NCBI RefSeq assembly: GCF_009017415.1
Contig: NC_092409.1
Span: 3,224,001 to 3,288,000 of the forward strand
Direction of reading: 5' to 3'
From: Aspergillus flavus
Taxonomy: Eukaryota > Ascomycota > Eurotiomycetes > Eurotiales > Aspergillaceae
DNA: 64,000 nt
The position numbers and the translations under genes were made by a program. The notes beneath the pieces are model-generated. The model was given only the letters and a program-made list of their open reading frames with translations. It ran no database searches and was not told the origin of the DNA. Each line of letters opens with the position of its first letter. Position 1 is the first letter of the stretch. Positions 46,263 through 58,210 of the stretch are shown here, piece after piece.

Positions 46263-46885
46263 TCACCGCCAAGCACCTATACCAGGGAATCCACCGCGCC
46301 CTACGCTAGAACTTGCCGCTTGGATAGCCTTCTTCTTCCCTAGAGAGCCCTCTTGACTCCGCACACCAGAAACAATCTTATCGATATTCGTTTCGACGAC
46401 AACACCACCGACAATCATCTCACTCAGCACCGCATGCATCGTTTCATAACCGAAAATGAGATCCAGCTCGCATACATTCTCGAATATACGGTCCAGTGCC
46501 TCGACAAAGACTTGAATCAGATCAATAAGTGCGAGTGGGGACTCGGTAGATGTTGAGATCATAATGAAAGAAAGAGTGGCATATGTCCGGTAGGTCACTT
46601 GTGTCGGGGCATCGGATGGGCCCTCTGCGCCGGAGCTAGCACCCCGAGAAAGCAACGGAGGCAGAGGCAGGAAGTTGCAAGCGCTTGGTGGGCGCTGAGC
46701 GACCAGATCATAGATCTGTTGTATAAGCGATTGCTTTGTTTGCGTGTCCTATGTTCAGAGTTGTCTTGTATTAGCTAGTTTGCCTAGTAAAGGATGTGGA
46801 TGATCAACCGACTTACGATCTGGGTGTAGAACTTGCTCAGTCGCGGCTGCCCATTATTATTGAAGACGAGTACCGCGTTGATCAT
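46263..46885 (-). CDS. APS3: AP-3 adaptor complex sigma subunit
   Basis: Small subunit of the AP-3 coat that sorts cargo from Golgi/endosomes to the vacuole. Exons (minus strand): 46817-46885, 46263-46748; 184 aa. It begins MINAVLVFNNNGQPRLSKFY, the sigma longin-fold strand, and continues LIQQIYDLVAQRP. YRTYATLSFIMISTSTESPLALIDLIQVFVEALD, FENVCELDLIF and MHAVLSEMIVGGVVVETN are clear sigma motifs. A Gly/Ser-rich insert follows PLLSRGASSG, and a short tail ends FPGIGAWR. It converges with the UbiD gene (182 bases between stops) and is divergent from the GTPase gene. Confidence 0.95.
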
Positions 46886-47204
46886 TTTGCCGTTCTATAA
46901 AATAGTGTATCCGTATTCAACTGTACAGAAAAATAAAGAGAATATTGAAATCCGAAAGCGACCGAAAAATGAAGTTGTGATAGCAGTTGAAGCTATTGTA
47001 AGCTCTCTTATCGGCCTGAATCCGCGGGGCGGCATGTCGGCAAAAATACCCTTCCGAGAACTCCGCAGTGCTCGGAAGACTTTCTTATCTTGGATTTTAT
47101 CTGGAGAAGCTCTCGGGCTGCAAACATAATGCTGTCGTTTCTTTACTGATCTATATCTTGACACTCCACTTATCGCTCTCACACGAAACCAGAACGAAAT
47201 CACC
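46886..47204. promoter_or_regulatory. Shared divergent promoter APS3 / EngB-type GTPase
   Basis: 319 bases between opposite start codons; must contain both promoters. AT-rich on the APS3 side; no gene. Confidence 0.4.
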
Positions 47205-48231
47205 ATGAAGCACACAATATACAGATGTACAGCTTGTTCGCGTCAACGACTACCCTTCCCTCTCCGACGAGCACTCTCAACCGCCATCACTCCGAATACT
47301 CCCTCGAACCCGAACAAAGTTCCCCTCCACGACTTGACTCCTGCAGATATCTCCTACTACTGGGATACTCAAGTACCAAATGAAACTGATTTGACCTACG
47401 CCGACAAATTCTTCGCACCCTCTCGCCACTCCCCGATCAAAATATGGTCCGCTAGCAAATTCCGCACCACTCCTATGTCATCAGTAGAGCCTGAAGTTGC
47501 CTTCCTTGGTCGCTCGAATGTCGGAAAGAGCTCTTTGTTGAACGCAATCATGGGCAAGGAGATATGCTGGACTTCTTCAAAACCGGGAAGAACAAGAGAG
47601 ATGAATGCGTTCGGAATTGGAGGTACGAAAGGCGGCGAGTCGAAGATTGTTCTGCTTGATATGCCGGGGTATGGAAAGGCGAGTAGGACGGAATGGGGTA
47701 TTGAGATTATGAAGTATCTTCAGGGAAGGAAACAGTGAGTGCACACCCTATTGTACTCGGGATCCTCGACCCATTCAAGCTGACTCGCAAACGCATGCTC
47801 CCAGACTCCGACGGGCTTTTCTCCTTATAGATAGCTTACATGGTCTCAAGAAGACAGATGAGGATATCCTCATGCTTTTCCGGAAATATGCCATTCCGCA
47901 CCAGGTCATCATGTCGAAGGTGGATAAGATTCTGGCCAAGAAGAAGAGTCAAGTGAAGAGCGGAGCATCAGCGGCAAAAGTCGCTACATTACAGACCTTA
48001 TTGCAGAGTTATAGACCAATTCTTCAACCTGATGGTCGGTTGGAAGGGCCTGGTGCCCTAGGTGAGATCCTGACATGCAGTGCAGAGACGCCTATCAGCC
48101 CCGGCAAGTCGTTAGGAATTAGCGCAATCCGCTGGGCTATCTTGTCGGCTGCTGGATTCGATGGGAATATGAAAGCGCACCCCGTACCCACCGGGTCGCA
48201 GGTTACTAACATCTCTCCCGCCGCATCTTAA
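47205..48231 (+). CDS. EngB/YihA-type mitochondrial GTPase (Mrx8-like)
   Basis: A TRAFAC-class GTPase related to bacterial EngB, implicated in ribosome assembly; the yeast counterpart (MRX8) is mitochondrial. Exons: 47205-47734, 47805-48231; 318 aa. The N-terminus (MKHTIYRCTACSRQRLPFPLRRAL) is a basic presequence. G motifs are G1 FLGRSNVGKSSLLNAIMG, G2 in SSKPGRTREMN, G3 VLLDMPGYGKA and G4 IMSKVDKI, with SAE in G5 (CSAETP). The intron falls between LQGRKQ and LRRAFLLIDS. Length and motifs are complete, so the gene looks functional. Confidence 0.92.
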
Positions 48232-49237
48232 AATGCAATTCAAAGAACAACTGTTCTTGGAAAGGAGTCAGTTGGACCGCGGAGCTGACTTGGGTATAAT
48301 ATCTAATTACAGGTGAATCACATAGCGGGGCATTTGTCAGGCCTTGCAAGCAGTGCTTACTCCTTAGTAACAACTTTGGGGGTTGTTAACATTAGGTTCC
48401 GGTCCGTCAACATCGCAATTTACGGCGGGTTCCTCCCAGCTAAACTTTCGCACGGAAGTTATGTGTCTTGTGAAGCCACCATTGAATATAGAATATGCCC
48501 GCATTTTCAGCCTAGATGGCTCTATTGATTCGACATGGTTGTCGAATAACCATTTGTCCTGGAGAATATGAGATGGGTCGGATCTCTTGACGATGAGGGA
48601 TTGGTCCTTCGAAAGCTAGAGGCATAAGTACTTATGCTTATTCCGCTGCATGATTACACTGCTTCTATTGATGAGGCAGACTGTCTTTTTGTCGGTGTAG
48701 ACTTGACATCCAGACTGCTAGCATTTAGAGCTATTCCATAATAGTGTCACGATGTTCCCATTTCGTTACGAGTGGGACTCGATAGAGAAAATTGTCAATA
48801 GTATGTATTCTATAAGAACCCATTATTAGGGCATGCAGGAAAATCTGCTACATAACAGCTTCGGAGAAGCTGATGATGCACTTGTCTCTGGTGATCAAAC
48901 TTAGAGATATGCATGTGAAATATAGCAGTGGCACGAAACATGCGTAAAGGGGAGGAGGTCATAGTAGGATATAATGTAGTAAATGGGTAAGAGTCTGATA
49001 AATAATCATTTTGGATACCAAAACGCCTGTTCATCATAACAGCATGTCAAAAGTATGCCAACCGCGCTATGCAAAGTGTAATAAAGAGAACAACTCCTTG
49101 AGATTGGGTATCATTAATGTTTCATGCCTCAAAGTCCAGAAAAGAAAGGAAAACACCGTAGGACGCAGGGCCATGTGTGGCATACAGGGCCCTACCAAGC
49201 GGTGAAACGAGAGCGAGCTCCGGCCGCTGCGATAGTA
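48232..49237. other. Intergenic, convergent 3' ends
   Basis: 1 kb between the GTPase (+) and the F-box gene (-). No coding signal. Confidence 0.5.
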
Positions 49238-52200
49238 TCAGGCATCAGACAGATCATAGTCTTCGTCGGCATCGCTGACTTCCTGGCCCCAGCGATTAAC
49301 GACTATACGTCTGCCTAGCTGATCTTCTGGTACCCCGTCGCGAGAAGCACCAAAGTCGAGAACCTGCACGAGGATCTTGTCAGCAAGGAGAAAAGCAGGG
49401 ATTTAACCAACTGCACCTACCTCGATATAAGTCAAACTATCACGCTGCACCGCAGCCACACATTTCCGGTCGTTGAATTTGACCTGCCATACCCCACTAA
49501 GGTCGGTGAGAAGATCTCGCACGCACTCTCCAGTCCGTACATCCCACATTTTTAATGTCCTATCAGATCCTGAGATAACCTTCTGGCCATCATGCTGAAA
49601 ACATGTGATCGCACCTGTATGAGCGCTCAGCATGTTTTTACATTGGCCTGTTTCTGGATCCCAAATTCTCAGAGTCGAATCTGCGGCTGCTGAGACCAGT
49701 CGATCACACTTCAGGTCAAGCAGTCCAACCAGGGAAGAGTGGCCCTCAAGGTTGTACAGGATGGATCCGGTTTCGAGGGACCACACTTTCACCATATTAT
49801 CCATGGAGCCACTAATACAGCGGTTTCTTTTGTGGTCTAGCACCACGCTGTACACTTTCAAGGAATGGCCTTGGAGTCGGTGAAGAGCTTCTCCAGTGGA
49901 AATCTTCCAGACTCTCACCGTGCAGTCATAGCTTCCGCTAACTAAGGTATCGCCGTGCGCAGCGATCGTGCGGACCGAGTGCTGATGCCCTATAAGAGCG
50001 CGGACAAAGTAGGGGCAGTCGGTATCGTCGACATGTGGTCCGTTTTGGTAGTAGACAGGATCACCCGGTTTTGGGAGCTTCCAGATTCTAAGATTTGAGT
50101 CTCGTGAGCCAGTGATGATCAAGGGCTCCTTTGGCATCATCTCAGGGGTGCCGTCTGCCTTTTTCCCCACTTCTACCGGTAAAACAATTTGTAAACATCG
50201 TACTGTGGACGTATGACCGTGAAAAATCTGAGTACACCTCGCCCTTTCGATATCCCAGACTCTCACTGATCTATCGGTCGAACCAGACACCAGAGTATTA
50301 CCGTAGTACTCGAGAGCCCAGACACCACCCTCATGTCCCTCAAGTGTCGCTCTCAGAGCCCCAGTTCTAGTGTCGTATACATTGATATTTGTATCGTCAC
50401 TGCCAGTCAAAACCTTATCCGTATCAAACTGAAGACAAGTGACAACATGACGGTCATGAGCGCGAAAAGCGATGTGACGTGGTTTCACACTGGGTTTCAT
50501 CCAGCCATTATGAATCGAGTGGTGCCGCTGATAGAGAGATTTGTAAAGATGCAACCCTCGCAGGGACGGTAAGCCAATATCTGGATATGGAACAGCTGCG
50601 GCTGCAGCGTTTGCGGCACCATAGGGCCCTTCTGCCGCGGTGACTGACTTTCTCCAATCAGAGGACTCGGAATGATCAGTCCCGCTAGATGATATTTTTC
50701 GTTTTGCAAGCTTACGGCTTGAGACACGTGTGCATGCTTTTCTCTTCGGGCGGCGATGCGCAGACGAAGGCCTATCACTGGGCCCTGGCAGTGGTTGCAT
50801 AGAAGGAGAACCAGACTCAGGATCAGGTTTAATTACAGGAGACGACACGCTTAGGTCCTTCTCGTAATCTTCACCCCCGTTAGGAAACTGCCATCCCCAC
50901 CCTTCCCTGATTGCACGCTCCAGCTCTCCTTCTGGGAGAACATATCCATCTCTATCGAAAAGTTCCTTCCAACTCTTTTCATCGGAATTGATAATATGCC
51001 TCCATTTCTTAGAAACTTGTGCAGCACGGCACATGGTCTGAGCGTCAAAGTATTTCACAATATTTAGGCTTAGTTCAAGAGGCAAAAGAGCCAGGAAATC
51101 GCATTTTAAGGCGGGGTTAACAACGTCAGCAACGAAATGCAAAGTTGGCTTCGGACACCGCCTCAGCAACTGGTACATAAGGTAGGTCTTCAGCCCTTCT
51201 GGAACTGAGTCAAAGAAGTCCAACACACTGGGGATATCCATTAACGATGTCGGCCGTAGTGTATCAGAACTCGCGGGTAAGATGTTAGGCCTGGAACGGT
51301 GCGGGGCAGTGGTCCTAGGGTCTTCTGCACGTAGAGAGCTCACAATGCGATGATCGTTGTTGTCAAAGCTGGAATCCGTATCGGCTTCGGGGTCCTCAGC
51401 CGAATCAAAGGAAGAGTCGACATTCATTGCATTCATCGCAGCAACGGGAGACAAGCTAGGGCTTGGTAGGCACATGTCCTGAACAGTCACACCACCAACG
51501 GCTGTGAATTGTGATGTTGAACCCAGAGAACTTTGCTGGGGAGCTTCCTGAGACGTTTCATATCCAGTATCTTGGCTCGTGGAGGTTCCCGATTCGTCTT
51601 CCGGCCCGCCGTCTGTCTCTATTTCTTGCGGAATGGCTAGCCTGCTTGGATCGCCCTCTGGACGAGCCAAACGTCTGCTCCTTTCGGGGACAACAGTCGA
51701 TTCAAGTTGATCTTTTCTGGTACTGGGAGCTTTGGAGCCCTCCTGGGATTCGACTCCGGAAGACAAAGGTGAGCGTAGCAGCGTTTCCCTGCGAGAGGCA
51801 TTCACACCGTGGATTCTCCTCCTAGGTAGTACGCTTTCGCCAGCACTATAATTGTTGCTTTCCGTTTCAGGAGTCGCCAAACCAGCCACCACAGGATGTG
51901 TGGATGTAGGGCCATGTGAACGGGTTGAGCGAATCGATTGTTCTGATGGAACTCTGGCAGGATACGGTCGCAAATAACCGTGGCGAGTTTCTGGGGCTGC
52001 TAACGCACGACGTTGCTTTGAGCTCGACTGCTGACTGGATGGTTGACTAGACCCTTTAGGGGGGGCAAATCGACGGGGAAGTTGAGTATCATCAGAACAT
52101 ATTGAAGTCACAGATCGAACTAGGCCGTTGGAGGCTCTCAACGCATCATCCTTTTCCCTCAACTACAAGTAGCGCATTAGTAAAGACCAAATGATGGGGA

Positions 52201-52535
52201 GGATAACCGAACAAGCGACAATTATATAAGGGACATACCTCATTGACGGCGCTTGTAGTATCATCTGGTTCATTGAACACGACGGAATGACCCCCGATCT
52301 CAAATTTGATATTTCTCAGCGACGAAGGAGTGGGAGATGATGCTAGAGGATATAGCTTAGGGTCAAGTTCTCGCGTTGCGCGGGGTGGCTTTATAAATAA
52401 CGGAGGGAAAGTCGTAGTCGTAGTAGTCGTTGTGGTCACAACGGTAGTTCGAGTAGCGGGGGCAAATGAAAATTGACCGACAGAGCCGGTGTTTGGCACA
52501 TTATCAAGCCCACTGTTATTGTCTTGATCGTCCAT
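49238..52535 (-). CDS. CDC4: CDC4-type F-box/WD40 substrate receptor of SCF ubiquitin ligase
   Basis: Selects phosphorylated cell-cycle regulators for SCF ubiquitination. Exons (minus strand): 52239-52535, 49421-52162, 49238-49363; 1054 aa. The N-terminal 450 residues are disordered (a poly-Thr run near residues 33-41, then Ser/Pro/Glu-rich). The F-box lies at about 450-500: LLPLELSLNIVKYFDAQTM, KKWRHIINSDEKSWKELF. A basic KRRPKRK-like linker leads to a WD40 propeller at about 655-1005 with repeated GH...V.SGS.D.TVRVWD units. These include LVSGSTDRSVRVWDIERA, LVSGSYDCTVRVWKISTG and KVISGSDRTLKMWDVRTG. The last exon is short and acidic (VLDFGASRDGVPE... to DEDYDLSDA). Without it the frame would run only a few codons into the intron. 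Pop1/Cdc4 identity is inferred from the F-box plus WD40 order. Confidence 0.92.
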
Positions 52536-54411
52536 ATTGTATGTCCAGCGCGAATATATCGAGGGTCCAATGAACTATGTCTAGCTGAGGTGCACGGAAG
52601 ACGCGTCTCCTTGTGCTGATAAGGGCTCGACTTCGGCGACGTCGGCGGTTATAGGGACATCAAGATACTATCGTTATATTTGTATTCGTACTCAGCAACA
52701 ACAAAACGCAAAGAGTGAGATGCTATCAAAAAAGCCGGCGATGCTCAACAGGGAAACGATCCGTTATATCGAGGGCGGTCAGCACGGTACATACACGCCT
52801 GTAAGAACCATCTAAGTGCCGAAGAGGGTAAAAGCGGTGATTAAAGCACGGCCATAAGGACGGCGTGTCGTACTTGACTAAGAAAAGGGAATGGAGGAAA
52901 TAGAGAAAAGTGGGTGAAGGAAAAAAAGACAGCCGTGGCGTGCTCTGCTGACAAGGAGGTGGCGGCGGAGGGAGAGGTGGAGGTGGTTGGTCGTGCCTCC
53001 TCCGGTGGTCAGGCTTAGTTTTTCAGTGTATTAGATCCCGTTAGTTACCCAAGGGAGAGACACTAGGGCGGATTAGCCCGATTGGGCGGACTCCCGAGGC
53101 TCTCTCCCCCGCAGGGACTTGTCAAAGCACAATAGATCGGTATTAATCAGAAATTCTTCTAATAATAATACAAACAAATAATCACAACGAATAAACCCAT
53201 GGGCATTCGGATACGTCAGACAAAACATGAACAGAGTATCAATCACATCTTATATATAGAACCCCCGATCATAAGCACATTTCTACCCCGAAATTTTTTC
53301 CGGCACTGCTTGAGACAGTGCCCTGGGGTATAGAAAGGAGAAAAAATATATATATCACAGAAAGGATTCGACGATAGCCATAAATAGAGCATGGACATGA
53401 CCCAAAGATCTACAAACTCTACTATGCGAAATCATTAGTGATGTACCTTATTCACGAGGAACGGTTAACCTTGAGGGTTGCAAAAAATGTACACGTACAC
53501 ATGGACACATGTCTCTTTTCGCTTAGCAAATGTTGAAGATGAGTGAACTACTTGGTTGTCAATACGTATCTCACCTGTCCTTATGAGATATCATCGCTCA
53601 TGTGCTCCCTGGCCTTGAATCTCTTATTCAGTTTGCAACTCCTTTCGCTTTTCTTTTTCTTTTGCCTTTACACAAAACTCTTCTAATAAGTAGCCTTTGG
53701 ACTCGGATGACTTTAACTGTAACCTCATAGCCTGCGCACGTCTTCAGGGAGGGGCCACTATACGTGAATTACTCCGAAATTTCAATACGGTGCAGAGGTC
53801 AGACTTATCAAAAGCCTCCGACTGGAGTGTTCAGAAACTAACTTCTCCGATGCAAAAATGACGGTGGATGAAGCAAAGAATGGCGATAATAGTGGACCCA
53901 AAACTAACAAAGGCCCACTTATTTTTCCTTACGGAAACCAGGGGTAATCAAGAAGACTTAGGGATGCGATGCAAGGTGAGAGAGGGTCAAGCAACAGATC
54001 ATAGGGGTAAGCATTGAATGAGGTTCAGGTTGTCGTCCATAGAACTAATTTTCGAGCCTTGCTGGAGTTGATACCATCTCAGCTTGTTCATGGGAATACT
54101 TTTCTTGAAATAGACACGCTATACCCTTTTCGATAAAATTTGACAAGCACTACACCTCCGAGCATCCCAGTACACTGAAGAGAATAGTAGAGGCCAAACT
54201 ACGAGATAGGTGGGTAATACAAAGTGTTTTCTAAAGGAACTTAGTAGTATGACTCGGGAATTTTATTCTTACTCCCAAGAAGGCTAGAACCTAGTCCCAG
54301 ATCTGTAGAAATTTTTACTGGCAGGAACAGTGACAGCGGAGCAGTGTCTTGTAATATATCCACAGAATCTTGCGGGGAAGAAAGTTACGTACTCCGTACA
54401 ACATCTTTTAC
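52536..54411. promoter_or_regulatory. CDC4 upstream region, gene-free
   Basis: About 1.9 kb upstream of the F-box gene: pyrimidine/purine-biased leader sequence (52860-53000), a GC-rich inverted repeat (53053-53108), then AT-rich sequence. No gene is supported; a long 5' UTR is likely for this class of gene. Confidence 0.4.
53053..53108. repeat. GC-rich inverted repeat (stem-loop)
   Basis: GGGAGAGA at 53053-53060 pairs perfectly with TCTCTCCC at 53101-53108. Inside it, GGGC (53066-53069) can pair with GCCC (53076-53079), and a second GGGC copy lies at 53084-53087. This could fold in RNA or be a paired protein site; function unknown. Confidence 0.4.
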
Positions 54412-54644
54412 CCTAAAAAATTTTATATTAAATACTCTAAGATAACTTATAGTATAAAAACGAATAGTATAAAATTTACATAAAAAAAAAAAAATTTTTT
54501 AATCAGTCAGGTTTATTTATATCTGACTATAGTTTAGGTTTATTATATATGTTAGCAGTTAGTTCTTTAGCTACATATGGAATATTATTAGCAGGTTGAT
54601 CTGCTAATTCTAAATATGCATTCTTAGGATCATTAAGAAGTACA
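54412..54644 (+). other. Nuclear insertion of mitochondrial DNA (NUMT), nad1 fragment
   Basis: From about 54496 to 54644 the plus strand reads as NADH dehydrogenase subunit 1 in the mitochondrial code. It shows LLYMLAVSSLATYGILL, then AGWSANSKYAFLGSLRST, where the Trp is TGA at 54597-54599. This block is one of the most conserved parts of nad1. The match ends abruptly at about 54644, where normal-GC nuclear sequence begins. The preceding 54412-54495 is also extremely AT-rich (an A-run near 54482-54494) and probably belongs to the same insertion, but I cannot read a gene there. The fragment is too short to function and is a nonsense frame in the nuclear code. Confidence 0.85.
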
Positions 54645-55404
54645 ATGGAAATTTGCCAGTTTGCTGTTTCAGCCGGAGTTTTGTTTCCCAAGGTAAAGAC
54701 GAACCGTACTTTGTTCTCCGGTCGCGTATACCAGCCAGATATCCTCCCAAGTATCGCTCTGTAAGAGTCTCCTTCAAGTCGTCAATGCATTCGCTAGTCC
54801 CCGATAACCGTCCGCTTCTATATTTAGCCTCTATAGTAAGCTTCTTGGAGTCTTCTAGTAACAGTGGAGCTACCTCTTACCCCAGGACAGTTGGAACAGG
54901 TCGGACACCTTCACTGAGACGTTCTCAATCCTCGGTGGGGACTACTGAAAAACCCCTCTTTCTGGTGAGAACCAAGACCAAAAACGGAATTTTTGGTACA
55001 AATGGTTCGCATACCAAAGTCACGGGATTTGATGAACACATCTATATTTCAACTTCACCTTTTGAGACACACGAACTTCTGCTCTCTCCATCGGTTGGAG
55101 CTGGATGCATAGGAACTCAAGTATGAGAAATGAACTCAATAAGTCAATAGGAAAAAGTAAACTATAGGTCCAAATCAAAGGCAATCCCTGCATTACGGTG
55201 GGGAAAACGAAGCCGAAACAGCTCATGACAGGAAACAACCCGAGCCTCCCGTGACCTTGACCTGTGTTCACCTCATGTCGTCAACTTGACTCTGGATCTA
55301 TGATAGACAGTCCGCTAGCCGAGTGCGCAGTTCAACCAATCATCTCGCAACAATCATCGCTCCTTGCCCCTAGCTTCATTCTCTTCTATGCATGATTGTC
55401 CATC
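54645..55404. other. Intergenic after the NUMT, unassigned frame
   Basis: A plus-strand frame of 157 codons (54653-55126) is open but begins right at the NUMT junction and resembles no family I know. It contains Ser-rich, low-complexity sequence. I do not call it a gene. The HOP1 promoter lies to its right. Confidence 0.3.
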
Positions 55405-58210
55405 ATGGCTCGTATCAAGTTTACTACTGCGCCTACATCGGCTGTTCAAGTACAGTCCGCCCGAGTTCTTCACGAGAAGAAGAGCGCGACTTCTACCCGG
55501 AAGAAGACACAGGCTGAGGTTGAGAATCCGGCCAAGTCTGCTGTGTCTGAGGGCTTGTTCCTGAAGCAGCAACAAAGTTTAGAGATGGTACAAATAATGC
55601 TACATGTATCGGTAAGTGTTTTCAAGTCAAATTATCTCGGATACCTGCTTATAAGAGCAATGGCTAGTTTGGGACATTATTTTATCTTCGGTGCGTGTCG
55701 CCGGCAGTGTTCCCTAAATATCATTACCATCCTCATGCGTACATCATAGGGAGTTCTTACCGCTTCCCTGCTTCGACGATCGAGACCTGAAAGAGGCTCA
55801 ACGAGAACGCAGATATTCATACCGAGAATTCCTCGACTCTAAATCACGCCATGACACTAATGGAGGCGACCCAGATATCGCTTTCGGTAATGGGAAGAGA
55901 GGCCAGCCACTCAAGGTGATGATACGCGGCACCGATCCCAAGGCAGACATGATACTTGATGTTCTGGTACGCTCCACGGATTACTCCTGCCCCTCCTTAT
56001 CTCAATGGCCAGTCCATCTACCTTTCAGTGCGTGTTTTCATTGACCGATGTAGGAGAACGGCATCTTCGACGCTCTGCGCAAAAATATACTTGAAGCTAT
56101 TCAATTGACTATCCTTGTCGACAAGGATGCGCCGCAAAATGTCTTAGAGTCGTATACATTCTCTTTCAAATATGCGGGGGGATCAGGAAATGTGGACAGT
56201 TGCCTAGAGAGCTTGTCGATAGACCCTGTGGATTACGTGGCTGACATGAGATCGGCACAATCAGCCAGGGTAGGGCTGGAAACAATAGTCAGACGTTTGA
56301 TAACACTCAGCACATTTCTGCCTACTCTGCCTAGTACAGCAAACCTCCATGAACCACAGAGACGATGGCCTAACTTGGTATAGATAAACGCAATCTGGGA
56401 GTCAACTTGTTTTACACGGAAAACTGCCCTTCTGATTATGAGCCTCCTGGCTTTACTACGGCAAATAACGACACGATAAAGTATCCGCTTAATGAGAACT
56501 GGAGAAAGGAGACTCAGTCATGTGGGACGATGAACAGCGGATGGCATACGTGAGCATGTCCTGTGCTTACCAAGTTACTCCTACCTAACGAGAGCAGTGT
56601 GGGACTTAGGGTAACATCTCTCAAATGGACAGGGCCAGACCCTGAGGGATCGGAAGTACTACCCACGGTACCTTCAGATATTGAATACACAGATGAGGTT
56701 CCAAGGGCAGACGATATTGGTTTTGTCGATGAGCCTAGTAATTTGCGTCGTACAGAAGCAGGAAATGATCATTTGGCTTTGGACCAGTCACTAACGTACC
56801 GTGACGATAGTAGCTTTCAAGAAGCAACTCGAGATATTGCTGATAGGCAAAAGCTACAGAATATGATGCAAGTGTGTGCTCCTGCATCTTGCGAGTCGCA
56901 ACTTCGTTTAGAATACGAAAGCTAACCGAAGCAGACCAAGGGATCTTCTTACTCTGATAGTGACCTCATACCGACACAGCCAATCAACCCTGATGTTGCA
57001 ATTGAAGACAATTACAATTCTACATTACAATTGGACTCAAGGTGGTCTCTTCCAGAGGAGCGAATTGCAAAAATTAGAGAACACCTACGTTTGCAAAAAC
57101 CGACATTCAATTTACCTCATTCTGAGACCCAATCTCAGGGCCTGGTCAGATGTCAGTGTGGGTGGAACGGGGAAGAAACAGAGATGGTACGTTTATAGGG
57201 GCGTTGAAGAAGCAGCAGCTACTCACGTTGTCAGTTAAATTGTGCCTTCTGTTGCACGCGTCAGCACTTCTTGTGCTATGGGTTTGAAGGCCCGAATGAC
57301 CCCAAAGTTCCTGACGTTCATGCTTGTTACAAGTGCTTACTGGGGCCAAGCGATACCCAGTTGCTCCAGGAAATGAACAGCCTCGTACTTCTGAGAAAAG
57401 CTCTCAAAGTCATTCTCAACGAGGGATTTCCAAATAAGATCTCAGAATTTACACAAAAGCTCCGTAAGATGACCCAAAGAATTGTGTCGAGACCAAACTA
57501 AATGTGAACAGACTGTAACGGACAAACGATTATCCAAATAACCGACATCTTGAAGAAGAAGGGGTTCGTTCAACCCACACCAGGCTATAAACTCAAAGGA
57601 TTTGCCCGACGGGGTTTGCCAAAGTATAGCATTCCACAATCAGAGAATATCCGTCAAAGGTTAAAGAAGGAAATATTTCACCCCATGGTGAAAATTGAAC
57701 ACCTTGTAAGTTCCATACTAGTCTTAAAAAGGCAGCAAAAAATACTGATGATCGTCACAGTACGTCCTGAAGAATCCGAATGAACCGGATAACTTAGATC
57801 CAACTTCAACCAGTCAAGAGCTTGGCCCCATTGATGTTCCTACTGTTCAAGCTGGGAATATGCCATTCGATGGGCTCAGACCGAGCGGTCATGAGACACA
57901 GAACTCCAGCGGAGGCCTGCAGGATCTGCCTATAAAGAGCCGGGATAACAAGAGAAAGTCGTTATCGGACAATGATAAAAACGAGAGCTATGAATCCGAT
58001 GACCTTGATAAGAATGACCGGGCTGCAGAGGAGCAACTACATAACAGCTTCCTGACTGAGGAGAGCATGAACTCAAAGGCCAGGGGATCAAGCCAGCGGA
58101 CATCAAGTAGTCAGGGACCTCGACGTAGCGGCAGGAAAAGGCGTAAGATAAGCAACTACTCCAAGCTTATCGATGTTGGGGCCGAGACGAGCGATCATGA
58201 GAGCGTCTAG
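55405..58210 (+). CDS. HOP1: HOP1, meiotic HORMA-domain axis protein
   Basis: A component of the meiotic chromosome axis that promotes inter-homolog recombination. Exons: 55405-55611, 55668-55690, 55750-55966, 56054-56333, 56384-56549, 56598-56871, 56935-57186, 57235-57463, 57512-57705, 57761-58210; 763 aa. The HORMA domain (about 55-290) is recognisable from LFLKQQQSLEMVQIMLHVS and FGTLFYLREFLP (across two introns), then YTFSFKYAGG, RRLITLSTFLPTLP and LGVNLFYTENCP. A PHD-like zinc finger (about 457-510) shows CQCGW, CAFC, HFLC and CYKC. A winged-helix-like segment follows (ITDILKKKGFVQPTPGYKLKG). The C-terminus has a basic RRSGRKRRK patch and ends IDVGAETSDHESV. Exon 7 could start at 56932 instead (one extra Gln). 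The exact C-terminus is the least certain part. Confidence 0.9.

Noticed and set aside
54653..55126. 157-codon plus-strand frame after the NUMT
   Set aside because: It begins at the junction, is Ser-rich and matches nothing recognisable. It could be chance in a GC-balanced stretch.
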